Shown here: piece by piece, positions 1 to 8,755 of the stretch
Numbering within the stretch: position 1 is the stretch's first letter
Layout: the number at the start of each line of letters is the position of its first letter
Assembly: GCA_903881085.1 (NCBI GenBank)
Contig: CAIRSA010000195.1
Coordinates: forward strand, 1-64,000
Length of the DNA: 64,000 bases
Reading direction: 5' to 3'
Source: an uncultured Acidobacteriia bacterium
GTDB taxonomy: Bacteria > Acidobacteriota > Terriglobia > Bryobacterales > Bryobacteraceae
Notes under the pieces: model-generated
What the model was told of the DNA's origin: nothing
Database searches by the model: none
Seen by the model: only the letters and a program-made list of their open reading frames with translations
Program-made: the position numbers and the translations under genes

Positions 1-20
1 AATCTAAAATTAGTTAGTAT

Positions 21-95
21 TTGGACAGGCGGATCGCCGGTCCAACCCATGGAAGTGCAACGGGTTCAAGGGTAGGACAGGCGATCCGCCTGTCC
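21..95. repeat. Two copies of a short dispersed palindrome
   Basis: Two related palindromes lie 30 bp apart. The first (21-45) has arms TTGGAC/GTCCAA and GGCG/CGCC with a small bulge. The second (75-95) is perfect over 9-nt arms, GGACAGGCG and CGCCTGTCC, around ATC. They resemble the GGGCAGGCA/TGCCTGCCC hairpin at 5572-5592 and, more loosely, the GCAG-N9-CTGC units elsewhere in the window, so they look like members of one family of intergenic palindromes. They lie beyond the terminator of the PEP-CTERM gene and no coding role is visible. Confidence 0.6.
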
Positions 96-109
96 GGTTT
101 AAAATACAA

Positions 110-133
110 AAGCCTGCTGTTTCCAGCAGGCTT
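110..133 (-). terminator. Rho-independent terminator of the PEP-CTERM gene
   Basis: A perfect 10-bp stem (AAGCCTGCTG / CAGCAGGCTT) with a 4-nt loop lies about 33 bp past the stop codon at 166. Read on the minus strand it is followed by a T-rich tract (TTTGTATTTTAAA), the normal layout of an intrinsic terminator for the leftward gene. Confidence 0.75.
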
Positions 134-165
134 CTGTACAAAACCAAACCCTAAAGGCTAAGCAA

Positions 166-753
166 TTAAGCGTTGCGCTTGCGGGCGAAAGCGGCCAAAG
201 CGAGCAAACCGCCGCCGATCATGGCGAAGGAAGCCGGCTCAGGAGCGACTGCCGGGGAGTAGTCATAGACAACCTGGACATAACCGGTTGCTGCGAGAAC
301 GGATCCAGTGCCGACTACGTTGTTGTAGGTAATGTTGAATGCATTGCCCTGGCCCGACGTTACATTCTGGTAGAAACCAGCGAGTACGGGAGCAGCAGTG
401 GCATTGTAGGTCCAGCCCAAAAAGCTAACAGGGGTGTTGGAGTTGCCGGTACCCGAGGTGGTAACGAGATCGTTGACCAAGCCGAAGCCAGACTGAAATA
501 CGAAAGTCGTGGTTTCGCTAACGGGAGTGCTGATACCGTTGGAATAGTCACTAACGTAAACAATCTTTTCAGAGTTAACCGTGGCTCCGGGGATACCAAG
601 GATAGTGGTCAGGGAGTTGCAAGACCAGGTGCCACTGCTACCGGTCGACGGATTGCTGAAAGAGCCGCATACCGATGTAACTGTCGTTGCCGAGGCAACC
701 ATGCTGGACGCCACGAAAGCGGAAGCCAGCAAAAGAGATTTCATTGAAAACAT
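166..753 (-). CDS. PEP-CTERM sorting domain protein
   Basis: This is a 195-residue exported protein of unknown specific role. Residues 1-22 form a Sec signal peptide ending near ASA. The middle is low-complexity and rich in Ser, Thr, Gly and Asn, as is usual for extracellular PEP-CTERM proteins. The C-terminus has the full tripartite sorting signal: PEP (in APEPASF), a hydrophobic stretch (about 18 residues) and the basic tail ARKRNA. In known systems an exosortase removes this tail and the protein goes to the cell surface or exopolysaccharide. No exosortase is in this window. The first ATG (753) is preferred over the one at 744 because GGAGGG (764-769) lies 10 nt upstream of it. A consensus promoter at 867-895 and a terminator at 110-133 make it a single-gene unit. 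Confidence 0.88.
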   Translation of the reverse strand: MFSMKSLLLASAFVASSMVASATTVTSVCGSFSNPSTGSSGTWSCNSLTTILGIPGATVNSEKIVYVSDYSNGISTPVSETTTFVFQSGFGLVNDLVTTSGTGNSNTPVSFLGWTYNATAAPVLAGFYQNVTSGQGNAFNITYNNVVGTGSVLAATGYVQVVYDYSPAVAPEPASFAMIGGGLLALAAFARKRNA

Positions 754-866
754 GTTTGAGTTTCCCTCCTAGAATTTGAACGGCTTCAACGATCACCCCA
801 ATTTAAGATATGCCGAAAGGCAACACATCCAACTTCAGTTAGAGCTCCTGCTATAGCCGACATCTC

Positions 867-895
867 ATTCTACGAAGGTCTACGGTCTTTGTCAA
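867..895 (-). promoter_or_regulatory. Sigma-70-type promoter of the PEP-CTERM gene
   Basis: On the minus strand TTGACA (890-895) and TAGAAT (867-872) are separated by exactly 17 bp, which is close to ideal sigma-70 spacing and sequence. The inferred start near 860 leaves an untranslated leader of roughly 105 nt before the ATG at 753, which is long for one gene and could carry post-transcriptional control. No transcript data are available. Confidence 0.65.
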
Positions 896-1126
896 TAAAA
901 AAACAAAAACTTTCGGTGGGATTAGCGGCTTGGCGGTACTGGTACTATTTTCTGTTTAACGCATTGAAAAAGAATGGCTTAGCCAGGCGAAGGCGAGGCG
1001 CCCCGGGTGTCTGGTACCGGCTGTAAGGGGGGGCTGGACCTTAGCCCTAGTTCGTACGTTTCCAAATGTTTGACTTCTGGAGGGCTATCCCATTACACTA
1101 GATATCGTAAAACCATAATATCAAGG

Positions 1127-1711
1127 ATGCTTCTTCCCAAGGAACTAATCGCATATCTGGCCAAGCAACTGGTGGGTCGTCTTTCGCCAGGTTGCCTGGA
1201 CATTTCCAGTCCGCAGGCAGCGGCCGACATTGTTACAACGGTCATCTTCGAAGAACTCGAGGTCGAGGACAAGTTGAATGACGAAGTGCGCGAAATCCTT
1301 TCGCAGTACAGCGACTACATGCGCAAGGAAGGCGTCAGCTATCAGGAGATGTTCCGCCGCATCAAGAATACGTTGATCTCGCAGCGCAAGGTGATCAAAG
1401 CCTCCGGTCGCGATACCGGTGACCCTATGAAGCTCTCCCGCGACAAGATCACCGATATCAGCCATAAGCTGGTTACTGTCTTTCGCAAATCCCGGGAGAT
1501 TCGCATAAAGAAGGAACCGAATGAGATCCGTTTGGAGATCGTGAAGGGCTTCACTGAGATTCTGACCTTGGAAGAAAAAGTTGATAAAGCGGCCCGCACG
1601 AAGATCCGGTCACAGAAACGCGAAATCGGCGAGGGTACCGAAGAATACGACCTGCTGCACAAGCGGTATTATGCGGAAGAGTTGAAACGGTTTGGGATTG
1701 ATTTAAGGTAG
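1127..1711 (+). CDS. DUF507 family protein
   Basis: This is a 194-residue, charged, mostly helical cytoplasmic protein matching the DUF507 family as I know it (LLPKELIAYLAKQLVGRL near the N-terminus and a YYAEELKRFGI-type C-terminus). The function of the family is unknown. The reading frame stays open back to 1007, but the first 40 residues of that longer version are not family-like, so the ATG at 1127 is used. The Shine-Dalgarno is poor (AAGG directly abutting the ATG), so the start remains uncertain. The upstream gap (754-1126) holds the divergent PEP-CTERM promoter. Confidence 0.8.
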   Translation: MLLPKELIAYLAKQLVGRLSPGCLDISSPQAAADIVTTVIFEELEVEDKLNDEVREILSQYSDYMRKEGVSYQEMFRRIKNTLISQRKVIKASGRDTGDPMKLSRDKITDISHKLVTVFRKSREIRIKKEPNEIRLEIVKGFTEILTLEEKVDKAARTKIRSQKREIGEGTEEYDLLHKRYYAEELKRFGIDLR

Positions 1712-1908
1712 GCGATCCGTTGTTTTTCCGCTTCCATTCTGCTTTGGCCGGATGAAAATCCATTCGTAGGCAGCGTGTCAGGCAGGGCGCGTTTCACACT
1801 TTTTCCAGGAACCCTGGTCCAAGGGTTTTGGGGACATCAATCATTGCACAAATCACCTTTTCCGCCAGCTTGTTGAAAACAAGCATGGAGTGAACCCCTG
1901 GATAGGTG

Positions 1909-1955
1909 TGTTATAATCTATCTAACTTGTTGAAAAAAACGAGAGATAGGAGCTT
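1909..1955 (+). promoter_or_regulatory. Extended -10 promoter and ribosome site of the NHL/BACON gene
   Basis: TG-T-TATAAT (1909-1917) is an extended -10 element with no good -35 box at normal spacing. It is followed by the ribosome-binding site ATAGGAG (about 1946-1952) just before the ATG at 1956. The gap from 1712 to 1908 shows nothing else I can support apart from a small CCAGG/CCTGG hairpin at 1805-1817. Confidence 0.5.
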
Positions 1956-4900
1956 ATGGCGAGGCACTTGCTGAATAGAATTGCAGTAACAATCGGAGTG
2001 GCAATATTTCCATTACTTTCGGTGATGGGGCAAGCCCAGACGGTGATCGACAGCGACGGCAATATCTACGCAGCCGTGAAAGGCAGCGCAGTTGTTACCA
2101 AGAGAAGCGCGGGAACCGAGATGTACCAGGTCAACCTCGGACGGAGCGCAAACGACGCAGTGCTAGCACTAGCGCTTGGGCCGGATGGCAGTCTCTATGC
2201 TGCGGGAGCGATGGCAAGACGCGGATTTGTTACCAGGTTGAATGCAAGCGGTGAGCAAACTGGCTCCGTGCAACTCGATGCATCGGTAGGTGCAATTGCC
2301 GTGAATGGCGCAGGCGCGCTTTTCGCCGCCGGCGATCGTTACGTCATGAAGCTGGATGCGCAGTTCAAACCTTTATATAAGATAAGATCGCCAGGGCATG
2401 TCGCCGCGATTGCGGCCACTGCATCGGGCGTCTTATTTGCTGCCATCAATGAATCTATTTACCGGCTAAGCCCCGACGGCAGCACCTGGACCGAGGGCCT
2501 AAGCCTGGGACGCGGGACATCGACTGTGGCCATAACGACGGATGCCGCTGGCGCAGCCTACATCACAGGCACAACGACTTCGCTCGATTTCCCGATGGCG
2601 CAGGCTGCGCAGCAGCGGCTGAACGGTCCTTCCGACGCCTTTGCCGCAAAGCTCAATGCAGAGGGCACCGCGCTGGAATGGTCAACTTATTTGGGTGGCC
2701 TGGGGGACGACGTGGGAAACGCCATCGCGGTCGACAGCCACGGTAACCTCTCCATAGCGGGCTTCACGACTTCTCCCGACTTGCCTGGCGTGGGAGATGG
2801 TACCTCATGGCACGGTGGAGAAGACGGCTTCGTCACGCAAATGGACGCCCAGGGCCGAATTTTGAAGACTACCTACCTTGGCAGTGCGGGAAATGACCGC
2901 GTGGTAGCGATGGCTTTGGATGCATCAGGACAAGCGCGTGTCTCGGGCTGGTCAGATCAAGGCGGGATTCAGGAATGGAGTGTGATCCCCTCGCAGCCTG
3001 CGGTTCCCGAAACGGCAAGCCTGCCGGTGCACCGTGCCGCAAGTTCGAGTGGCCCAAGACTGGCTGGCGGAAGTTTGGGGCTGCCTGGAGGCCTCACCAT
3101 AGGCAGTTCAGCGGGCAGCTATTCGGTAGTAATGACCACCACCGGGCCCTGGACTGCCGCGGCCAATGACTCTTTTCTGCACATTTCGGCCGGTAGCGCG
3201 AGCGGCACCGGTAGCTCACTGGTTCTTTTTACGGCCGATGCGTTCGCAGGCACGGGGACGCGGGTTGGGACGCTCACTATTGCGGGTTCAACATTGACTG
3301 TCACGCAAGTGGGCACCAATTATGCTGCGGTGAGCTCGATCACGACGCTTGTGTCATCGGGCCTGAATGCCCCGGCAGGTTTGGCCGTTGACCAGTCCGG
3401 TAATGTCTACTTTGCCGACTACGCAAACAATGCGATCAAGAAGTGGAGTAGCAGTACCCAACAAGTAACTACGCTCGTGACCACTGGCGTGGGAAATATC
3501 AATCCTTATGGAGTGGCATTGGACAGTGCCGGTAACATTTACTTCTCGATTCCCAACAACAACACGATTCAGAAGTGGAACGCATCTACGCAGCAAGTGA
3601 CCACGTTGGTATCTACCGGCTTGAATTCCCCTCGTGGAGTGGCTGTAGACGGATCCGGCAACATCTATATTGCCGATTCGCACAATAACTCGATCAAGGT
3701 GTGGACCGCATCTTCGCAACTGGTGACGACGCTGGTGGCTACGGGGGCCAATACCCCAGATGGAGTGGCGGTCGACGGTTCAGCAAATGTCTATTATACG
3801 GATTCCAGTGGGGCGGTAAAGAAGTGGACCGCCGCGACGCAGCAAGTCACCACTCTTTTGACGCTGTGGATTGAGTCCTATTCCGTGGCGGTGGACGGCG
3901 CCGGCAACGTATATCTTGTGGATGCCAACAACACGGTGATGAAATGGACTGCGGCTACTCAGCAACTAACGACGCTGGCGTCGCTGGGGGTGAGCGGATC
4001 AAGCAGCGTGAACACTCCATACGGAGCGGCCTGGGATGCCTCCGGCAATGTCTACATCGCGGATCTTTCGAATAAGGCCGTAAAGAAACTGAATATTTCC
4101 TTCGAAGCACTTGGGGCATCCGCTCTTACCGTTGGTAACGCGGCGGGCAGCGGTTCCGTCAGCGTGGGCTTTTTGCCCTCGAACTCCACCGCGACCTGGA
4201 CCGCTTCGACCGCCACTTCCTGGCTGCATATCACGGCGGGAAGCACCAGCGGGGCAGGTGGAGCCGTCATCCAATTCACTTATGACGTCAACTCCTCTGG
4301 TTCCTCACGCAACGGTACAATCACTCTGGACAGCGGTCTTGCGTTGACTGTAACGCAATTGGCGACTGGCGTGACATTTGCCATATCGGGCCAAGTGACA
4401 GTGGGCGGAGCCGCCCTCCCCGGAGTGACGATCACGTTGGCCGGCGGTCCTGGTGGTACGACCACCACTAACGGGACGGGTAACTACTCATTTTCAGGTC
4501 TGCCCTCCGGTTCGAACTACACTGTGACGCCAACTCTCGCCGGGTACAGCTTTACGCCTTTAAGCACGGCATTCACCAGTCTCGGCGCTAACCAGACCGC
4601 CAACTTCTCTGGCTCAGTCATCCATAACCCCACGGTGGTCTCGCTCTCCCCGGTTATCAGCTCGGGTGCGAACCAGGTTTACACCTTCCAGTTTGCCGAC
4701 ACTGCAGGCGTGTCGGATCTGGCGGTGCTTAATGTGCTGATCAATAGCGCACTGGATGGGCGTGTGGCCTGTTACCTGGCCTACGCAGTGCAGAGTAATA
4801 CACTCCTCCTTGTGAATGACGCAGGCGCTGCAGGCGGACCTTTCGCTGGGGGCATGGTATTAAATGGCACAGGCAGCATCAACAACAGCCAATGCACCGT

Positions 4901-5519
4901 AACGGGCGCGGGATCATCGGCGAGCACCAGCGGCAATACGTTGACGCTTATCTTGAACATGAGCTTCAGCACCGCGTTTGGCGGCAATCAAGTGGTCTAC
5001 ATGGCGGCGCGGGACTCTGTCAACAATTCGGGATGGCAAGTCATGGGTATGCACGGCGTGCCGCCGCTGCCTGCAACATTCCCACTGCCGGGCGGGATGA
5101 GCCCATCTTCAGGCTCGACGGCAAATCCGACGTTGACCTTTACGTTCAACGATGCCACGAACGCGAACAATCTGCAGACGGGTTGGGCGTTGTTCAACAC
5201 GGCAATCGACGGACGCGCTGCCTGCTACCTGGCATACTTCCGGCCGGCCAATCAGGTCTACCTGTATCCCGATAACGGAGACGGGTCACAGGCAACCAAT
5301 ATCGTCCTGACGGGCACCAACACGATCAGCAACAGCCAGTGTACTATCTCGGCGCAAGGTAGCAGCGTGACAACCAACGGAGCGCAGTTGACGGTGAATC
5401 TGAACATCACGTTCAATCACTCGTTTGCCGGTCCGAAGGGCGTGTGGATGGCGGACCAGACGATGGGCGGGGCGCAAACCAGCGCCTGGCAGGCGTTGGG
5501 CGCTTGGGTGGTGCCTTAG
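1956..5519 (+). CDS. Large secreted NHL/SBBP propeller protein with BACON and Cna/carboxypeptidase-like domains
   Basis: This is a 1187-residue exported protein. A signal peptide ends near residue 27 (MGQAQ). SBBP-like beta-propeller repeats follow (about 30-330, e.g. GGLGDDVGNAIAVDSHGN). Next come a BACON-like domain (about 385-455), six NHL-type repeats (about 460-710, each with GVAVD.SGN.Y.AD), a second BACON-like domain (about 715-805) and a carboxypeptidase-regulatory/Cna-B-like domain (about 805-890). The end holds two tandem copies (about 893-1040 and 1043-1187) of a ~140-residue module with DGR.ACYLAY and NSQCT motifs. All are known as extracellular binding or structural modules. No catalytic site is visible. 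It is probably a surface protein. The specific role is unknown. Confidence 0.85.
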   Translation: MARHLLNRIAVTIGVAIFPLLSVMGQAQTVIDSDGNIYAAVKGSAVVTKRSAGTEMYQVNLGRSANDAVLALALGPDGSLYAAGAMARRGFVTRLNASGEQTGSVQLDASVGAIAVNGAGALFAAGDRYVMKLDAQFKPLYKIRSPGHVAAIAATASGVLFAAINESIYRLSPDGSTWTEGLSLGRGTSTVAITTDAAGAAYITGTTTSLDFPMAQAAQQRLNGPSDAFAAKLNAEGTALEWSTYLGGLGDDVGNAIAVDSHGNLSIAGFTTSPDLPGVGDGTSWHGGEDGFVTQMDAQGRILKTTYLGSAGNDRVVAMALDASGQARVSGWSDQGGIQEWSVIPSQPAVPETASLPVHRAASSSGPRLAGGSLGLPGGLTIGSSAGSYSVVMTTTGPWTAAANDSFLHISAGSASGTGSSLVLFTADAFAGTGTRVGTLTIAGSTLTVTQVGTNYAAVSSITTLVSSGLNAPAGLAVDQSGNVYFADYANNAIKKWSSSTQQVTTLVTTGVGNINPYGVALDSAGNIYFSIPNNNTIQKWNASTQQVTTLVSTGLNSPRGVAVDGSGNIYIADSHNNSIKVWTASSQLVTTLVATGANTPDGVAVDGSANVYYTDSSGAVKKWTAATQQVTTLLTLWIESYSVAVDGAGNVYLVDANNTVMKWTAATQQLTTLASLGVSGSSSVNTPYGAAWDASGNVYIADLSNKAVKKLNISFEALGASALTVGNAAGSGSVSVGFLPSNSTATWTASTATSWLHITAGSTSGAGGAVIQFTYDVNSSGSSRNGTITLDSGLALTVTQLATGVTFAISGQVTVGGAALPGVTITLAGGPGGTTTTNGTGNYSFSGLPSGSNYTVTPTLAGYSFTPLSTAFTSLGANQTANFSGSVIHNPTVVSLSPVISSGANQVYTFQFADTAGVSDLAVLNVLINSALDGRVACYLAYAVQSNTLLLVNDAGAAGGPFAGGMVLNGTGSINNSQCTVTGAGSSASTSGNTLTLILNMSFSTAFGGNQVVYMAARDSVNNSGWQVMGMHGVPPLPATFPLPGGMSPSSGSTANPTLTFTFNDATNANNLQTGWALFNTAIDGRAACYLAYFRPANQVYLYPDNGDGSQATNIVLTGTNTISNSQCTISAQGSSVTTNGAQLTVNLNITFNHSFAGPKGVWMADQTMGGAQTSAWQALGAWVVP

Positions 5520-5571
5520 GGCAAGATAAAGCGGCGACGCTAAACTCGACACTTTGGTGTTTTCAAGGGTG

Positions 5572-5592
5572 GGGCAGGCAATTTGCCTGCCC
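5572..5592. terminator. Palindrome between convergent genes, probable bidirectional terminator
   Basis: A perfect 9-bp stem (GGGCAGGCA / TGCCTGCCC) with a 3-nt loop sits midway between the convergent stops at 5519 and 5628. The + strand continues as TGACTAATTTTAAAG. The sequence belongs to the same palindrome family as 21-95, so its terminator role may be secondary to its being a dispersed repeat. Confidence 0.5.
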
Positions 5593-5627
5593 TGACTAAT
5601 TTTAAAGCAACCTCTCCCTACTTCCGG

Positions 5628-6527
5628 CTACGCAAGCAGCCGGAAGAACTGCACAGCTCGCCCGGCATCGGACAATATCTGTGCCTTGAGTGCCTCTGCC
5701 GAAGCAAATTTTTGCTCTGGCCTTAACCGATGCAGGAACTCCACCCGGATCCTCCGCGGAGTCTCTCCGGTTAAGGGCTCCAGTAGAAACGTCTCAATGG
5801 AAAGTGCCGTGCTGTCGTCAAACGTCGGGCGGTAGCCGACATTCGTCACCGACTGCCATATACGCGCAGACTCCAAATCCCACGTCCTCGTCACATAAAC
5901 CCCGTTAGCGGGAATCACTTCGCCGTTGGTAGCCAGGTTCAGTGTCGGCACCGTCTGCTTGCTGCCCACGCCGCGTCCGGAAACCACCAGGCCTTCCAAT
6001 GCATACGCCCGCGACAGCATGCGCGCCGCCAGGCTCACGTTGCCTTCCTGAATCAACTTCCGCACCTCGGTGGACGAGACAGGATGATGGCGGTAACAGA
6101 TCGCATCCACAATCTCAACCGTAAAACCGAAGCGTTCGCCCATTTGGCGCAGCAGCGAGGTATCGCCCGCTTGGCGGTTGCCGAAGCGAAAGTTGTCGCC
6201 CACCAGCACAGCCCGTGCGTCCAGGGTGTCAACCAGGATTGTCCGTACAAACGCTTCCGGCGTCAGTTGTGAAAACGTCTCGTCAAACGGCAGCACGCAC
6301 ACCTGCGCAATGCCTTCGGACATCATCCACACGCGGCGGTGATCCAGATCGCTCAACAAAAGCGGAGCCTTGGCGGGTGCCACCACGCGTGCCGGATGCG
6401 GATCGAAGGTCAGCACCGTGGGGGTCCAGCCATTGCTGCGGGCAATTTCTACCACTCGCCGGAAGATCCTCTGATGCCCAATGTGAACGCCATCGAAGTT
6501 TCCGATGGTAACGGCCGAAGGTATCAC
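5628..6527 (-). CDS. ribF: Bifunctional riboflavin kinase / FAD synthetase RibF
   Basis: This protein makes FMN from riboflavin and then FAD from FMN in the cytoplasm. The 299 residues match the usual RibF length. The N-terminal adenylyltransferase domain carries GNFDGVHIGHQ (about 9-19, the HIGH-like nucleotide site), FDPHP and VGDNFRFG. The C-terminal riboflavin kinase domain starts near 180 with GRGVGSKQTVPTLNL and ends with RIRVEFLHRLRPEQKF. It is the last gene of a three-gene unit: its ATG overlaps the stop of the upstream hydrolase by 4 bp (6524-6527), suggesting translational coupling. Confidence 0.95.
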   Translation of the reverse strand: MIPSAVTIGNFDGVHIGHQRIFRRVVEIARSNGWTPTVLTFDPHPARVVAPAKAPLLLSDLDHRRVWMMSEGIAQVCVLPFDETFSQLTPEAFVRTILVDTLDARAVLVGDNFRFGNRQAGDTSLLRQMGERFGFTVEIVDAICYRHHPVSSTEVRKLIQEGNVSLAARMLSRAYALEGLVVSGRGVGSKQTVPTLNLATNGEVIPANGVYVTRTWDLESARIWQSVTNVGYRPTFDDSTALSIETFLLEPLTGETPRRIRVEFLHRLRPEQKFASAEALKAQILSDAGRAVQFFRLLA

Positions 6528-7300
6528 TCCCTGCCTCCGGCATCGATCTCCAGGCCGTCATAAGCCAGGCGCACATGCGGCGGCAGCATGCTTTCGGCGC
6601 GCTCGTGCCCCAGGTCGTGACAGAGGTGGGTGAAGTAAGTCATACGCGGAGCCAGTTGCTCCACATATTTCAACGACCGCTCCACGGTGGAATGTGTCGG
6701 GTGTGGTTTGTAGCGCAGCGCGTCCAGGAACAGCACGTCGAGGCCGTGCAGTTTTTCCAGCGACTCATCGGGTATCTCGCTGTGGTCGGTCAGATACGCG
6801 GAATTGTCGATGCGGAATCCCAGCACCTCAAAATGCTTCCCGTGCTGCAGTTTCACTGGCACCACGGTGGAGCCGAACAGCTCAAACGGCTCATCGTTCA
6901 CGGTGTGCAGATCGATCTTCGGGATGGCCGAGCCATAATCCTTGCCTGTAAATATGTATGGGAAGATGCGCCGGATGGCGGTTAGCGTCTCCTCGGAACC
7001 AAACATCGGAATGGCGCCCGATTGGCGGAAGTTATATGGACGCACGTCATCCAGCCCCAGAATATGATCCGCATGGGGGTGCGTGAACAATACGGCGTCC
7101 AGACGTTGCACCTTCGCCCGCAGCATCTGCGTGCGGAAGTCGGGCGTCGTGTCGACCACCACGTTCTTGCCCGCGAAGGTGAACATCACGCTGGGCCGCA
7201 GCCGGTTATCGCGCGCGTCGGTCGAGGTGCATACATCGCAATGGCAGCCGATGGTGGGAACGCCTGTGCTTGTGCCCGAACCGAGCACGGTGATTTTCAC
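6524..7300 (-). CDS. PhnP-like metallo-beta-lactamase-fold hydrolase
   Basis: This is a 258-residue cytoplasmic metal-dependent hydrolase. The zinc signature THPHADH (H74, H76, D78, H79) is intact. The N-terminal block GSGTSTGVPTIGCHCDVC resembles PhnP and related phosphodiesterases, where nearby cysteines bind a structural zinc. PhnP proper cleaves cyclic phosphoribose intermediates of phosphonate breakdown, but no phn genes are here, so the substrate is unknown. A generic nucleotide or cyclic-phosphate phosphodiesterase is the best guess. It overlaps DUF1844 upstream and ribF downstream by 4 bp each. Confidence 0.82.
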   Translation of the reverse strand: MKITVLGSGTSTGVPTIGCHCDVCTSTDARDNRLRPSVMFTFAGKNVVVDTTPDFRTQMLRAKVQRLDAVLFTHPHADHILGLDDVRPYNFRQSGAIPMFGSEETLTAIRRIFPYIFTGKDYGSAIPKIDLHTVNDEPFELFGSTVVPVKLQHGKHFEVLGFRIDNSAYLTDHSEIPDESLEKLHGLDVLFLDALRYKPHPTHSTVERSLKYVEQLAPRMTYFTHLCHDLGHERAESMLPPHVRLAYDGLEIDAGGRE

Positions 7301-7572
7301 TTCTTTTCGCTTTCCTGCACGAACCGGAAGCGCAGTTCCGTTAGCGAATTCTCCAGCAGGCGGTGTTCTTCCATGCTCAGATTGCCTTTGGTCTTTTCGG
7401 CCAGCACGCTCAGCGAGTCAATGAAATGGCGCGCCAGCGGCATGTTCGGCTTGGGCCGCTCGCTCTCTTCTCCGAAGTGGAGCAGGCCCATTTGCATCTC
7501 TGCCTGCATCTTCAGGCTCATCACTAAAAATTCAAATGTTGCTGGGGGAATGGGGGTATCTATGTCGCTCAT
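7297..7572 (-). CDS. DUF1844 domain protein
   Basis: This is a small helical protein (91 residues from the ATG at 7572; a TTG one codon earlier is possible). The core FLVMSLKMQAEMQMGLLHFG followed by ARHFIDSLSVLAEKTKGNLS and a LENSLTELRFRFV helix is the typical DUF1844 layout. The function is unknown. It heads the operon with the MBL hydrolase and ribF. Its start lies only 26 bp from the divergent gene at 7599, so the two promoters must overlap each other's 5' ends. Confidence 0.8.
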   Translation of the reverse strand: MSDIDTPIPPATFEFLVMSLKMQAEMQMGLLHFGEESERPKPNMPLARHFIDSLSVLAEKTKGNLSMEEHRLLENSLTELRFRFVQESEKK

Positions 7573-7598
7573 CAAAAACTATTGTATCCTTGAAAACT

Positions 7599-8717
7599 AT
7601 GGCTTCGCGCGCGCGTCTTGATTCGGTTGACATTGTCCGGGGCGCGGTTATGGTGATCATGGCGCTCGATCACACGCGCGGCGCATGGTCCGGCGCTACG
7701 ATCGACATTATGGACGTCCACGTGACCACGGTGGCGCTGTTTCTCACGCGCTGGATCACGCACTTCTGCGCGCCGGTATTCGTCTTTCTCGCAGGCACGG
7801 GCGCCTTTCTTTCCAGCAAGCCCAAGCCCGAGCTCTCGCGTTTCCTGGTCACGCGCGGATTGTGGCTGATCTTCCTGGAAGCCACCTGGGTGCACTTCGG
7901 CTTCTACCTGAACTTCGATCCGACGTACATTTTTGCGCAGGTGTTCTGGGCTCTTGGTTGTTCCATGATTGTGCTGGCCGCGCTGATTCACTTGCCGTTG
8001 CGCGCCATCGCCGCGTTCGGCATTCTGATGGTGCTGACGCACAACGCCTTCGATGGCATGCAGGGCAACTGGTTCTGGTCCGTGCTGCATGTGAAAAAGC
8101 GCATGTATCCGATGGAGGGCGTCACGTTCTATAACATGTATCCGCTGGTGCCGTGGCTCGGCGTGATGGCCGCTGGATACGCCTTTGGGGCGATTCTCCG
8201 CAATAAAACATTACTGCTGCGGATTGGTTTTGGCATGCTGACGTTGTTCGCTGCCCTACGCGCGTTCAATATTTACGGCGATGACCGTCCGTGGAGCGTG
8301 CAGCCATCGCTTGTGATGAGCATCCTGTCGTTCGTGAACACGGAAAAATATCCGCCCAGTTTGCAATTTCTGTTGATGACCATCGGCCCCGCGATCATTG
8401 CGATTGCTTTGTTTGAAAAAATTAAGGGTGGGCCACTTGTCACGTTCGGCCGCGTGCCGCTCTTCTTTTACCTGCTGCATACGCCGCTGATCCATGGCTC
8501 CGCCGCCGTCGCCGCCTTCATCCGCTATGGCGACTGCGCGTTCCTGTTTCGTAACCCAACCTCTACCGGAAAGTACCTTCTGCCGCCGGGCTACGGCTAT
8601 TCGCTGCCGGTTGTTTATCTGGTGTGGGCTTGCGTGATTGTGGTGCTTTATTTCGCCTGCGGATGGTTCGCCGCGCTGAAACAGCGCCGCAGCGACTGGT
8701 GGCTTTCCTATCTCTAA
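7599..8717 (+). CDS. DUF1624 / heparan-alpha-glucosaminide N-acetyltransferase-like membrane protein
   Basis: This is a polytopic inner-membrane protein of 372 residues. The N-terminal signature RLDSVDIVRGAVMVIMALDHTR (residues 6-27) is typical of the DUF1624/HGSNAT-like acyltransferase family, which is thought to carry acyl groups across the membrane onto sugars. About ten hydrophobic segments follow. Acceptor and donor are unknown. The ATG at 7599 is chosen because the earlier in-frame ATG (7536) lies inside the divergent DUF1844 gene. There is no clear Shine-Dalgarno. Confidence 0.78.
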   Translation: MASRARLDSVDIVRGAVMVIMALDHTRGAWSGATIDIMDVHVTTVALFLTRWITHFCAPVFVFLAGTGAFLSSKPKPELSRFLVTRGLWLIFLEATWVHFGFYLNFDPTYIFAQVFWALGCSMIVLAALIHLPLRAIAAFGILMVLTHNAFDGMQGNWFWSVLHVKKRMYPMEGVTFYNMYPLVPWLGVMAAGYAFGAILRNKTLLLRIGFGMLTLFAALRAFNIYGDDRPWSVQPSLVMSILSFVNTEKYPPSLQFLLMTIGPAIIAIALFEKIKGGPLVTFGRVPLFFYLLHTPLIHGSAAVAAFIRYGDCAFLFRNPTSTGKYLLPPGYGYSLPVVYLVWACVIVVLYFACGWFAALKQRRSDWWLSYL

Positions 8718-8755
8718 CTGGCCCTCCATGTTAAAGTAGAAAAATCAGCCCTTCC

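Noticed and set aside
1007..1126. Longer N-terminus for the DUF507 protein
   Set aside because: The 40 extra residues do not resemble the family and contain no ribosome site.
5628..6527. FMN riboswitch ahead of ribF
   Set aside because: ribF is the third gene in an overlapping operon with no leader of its own.
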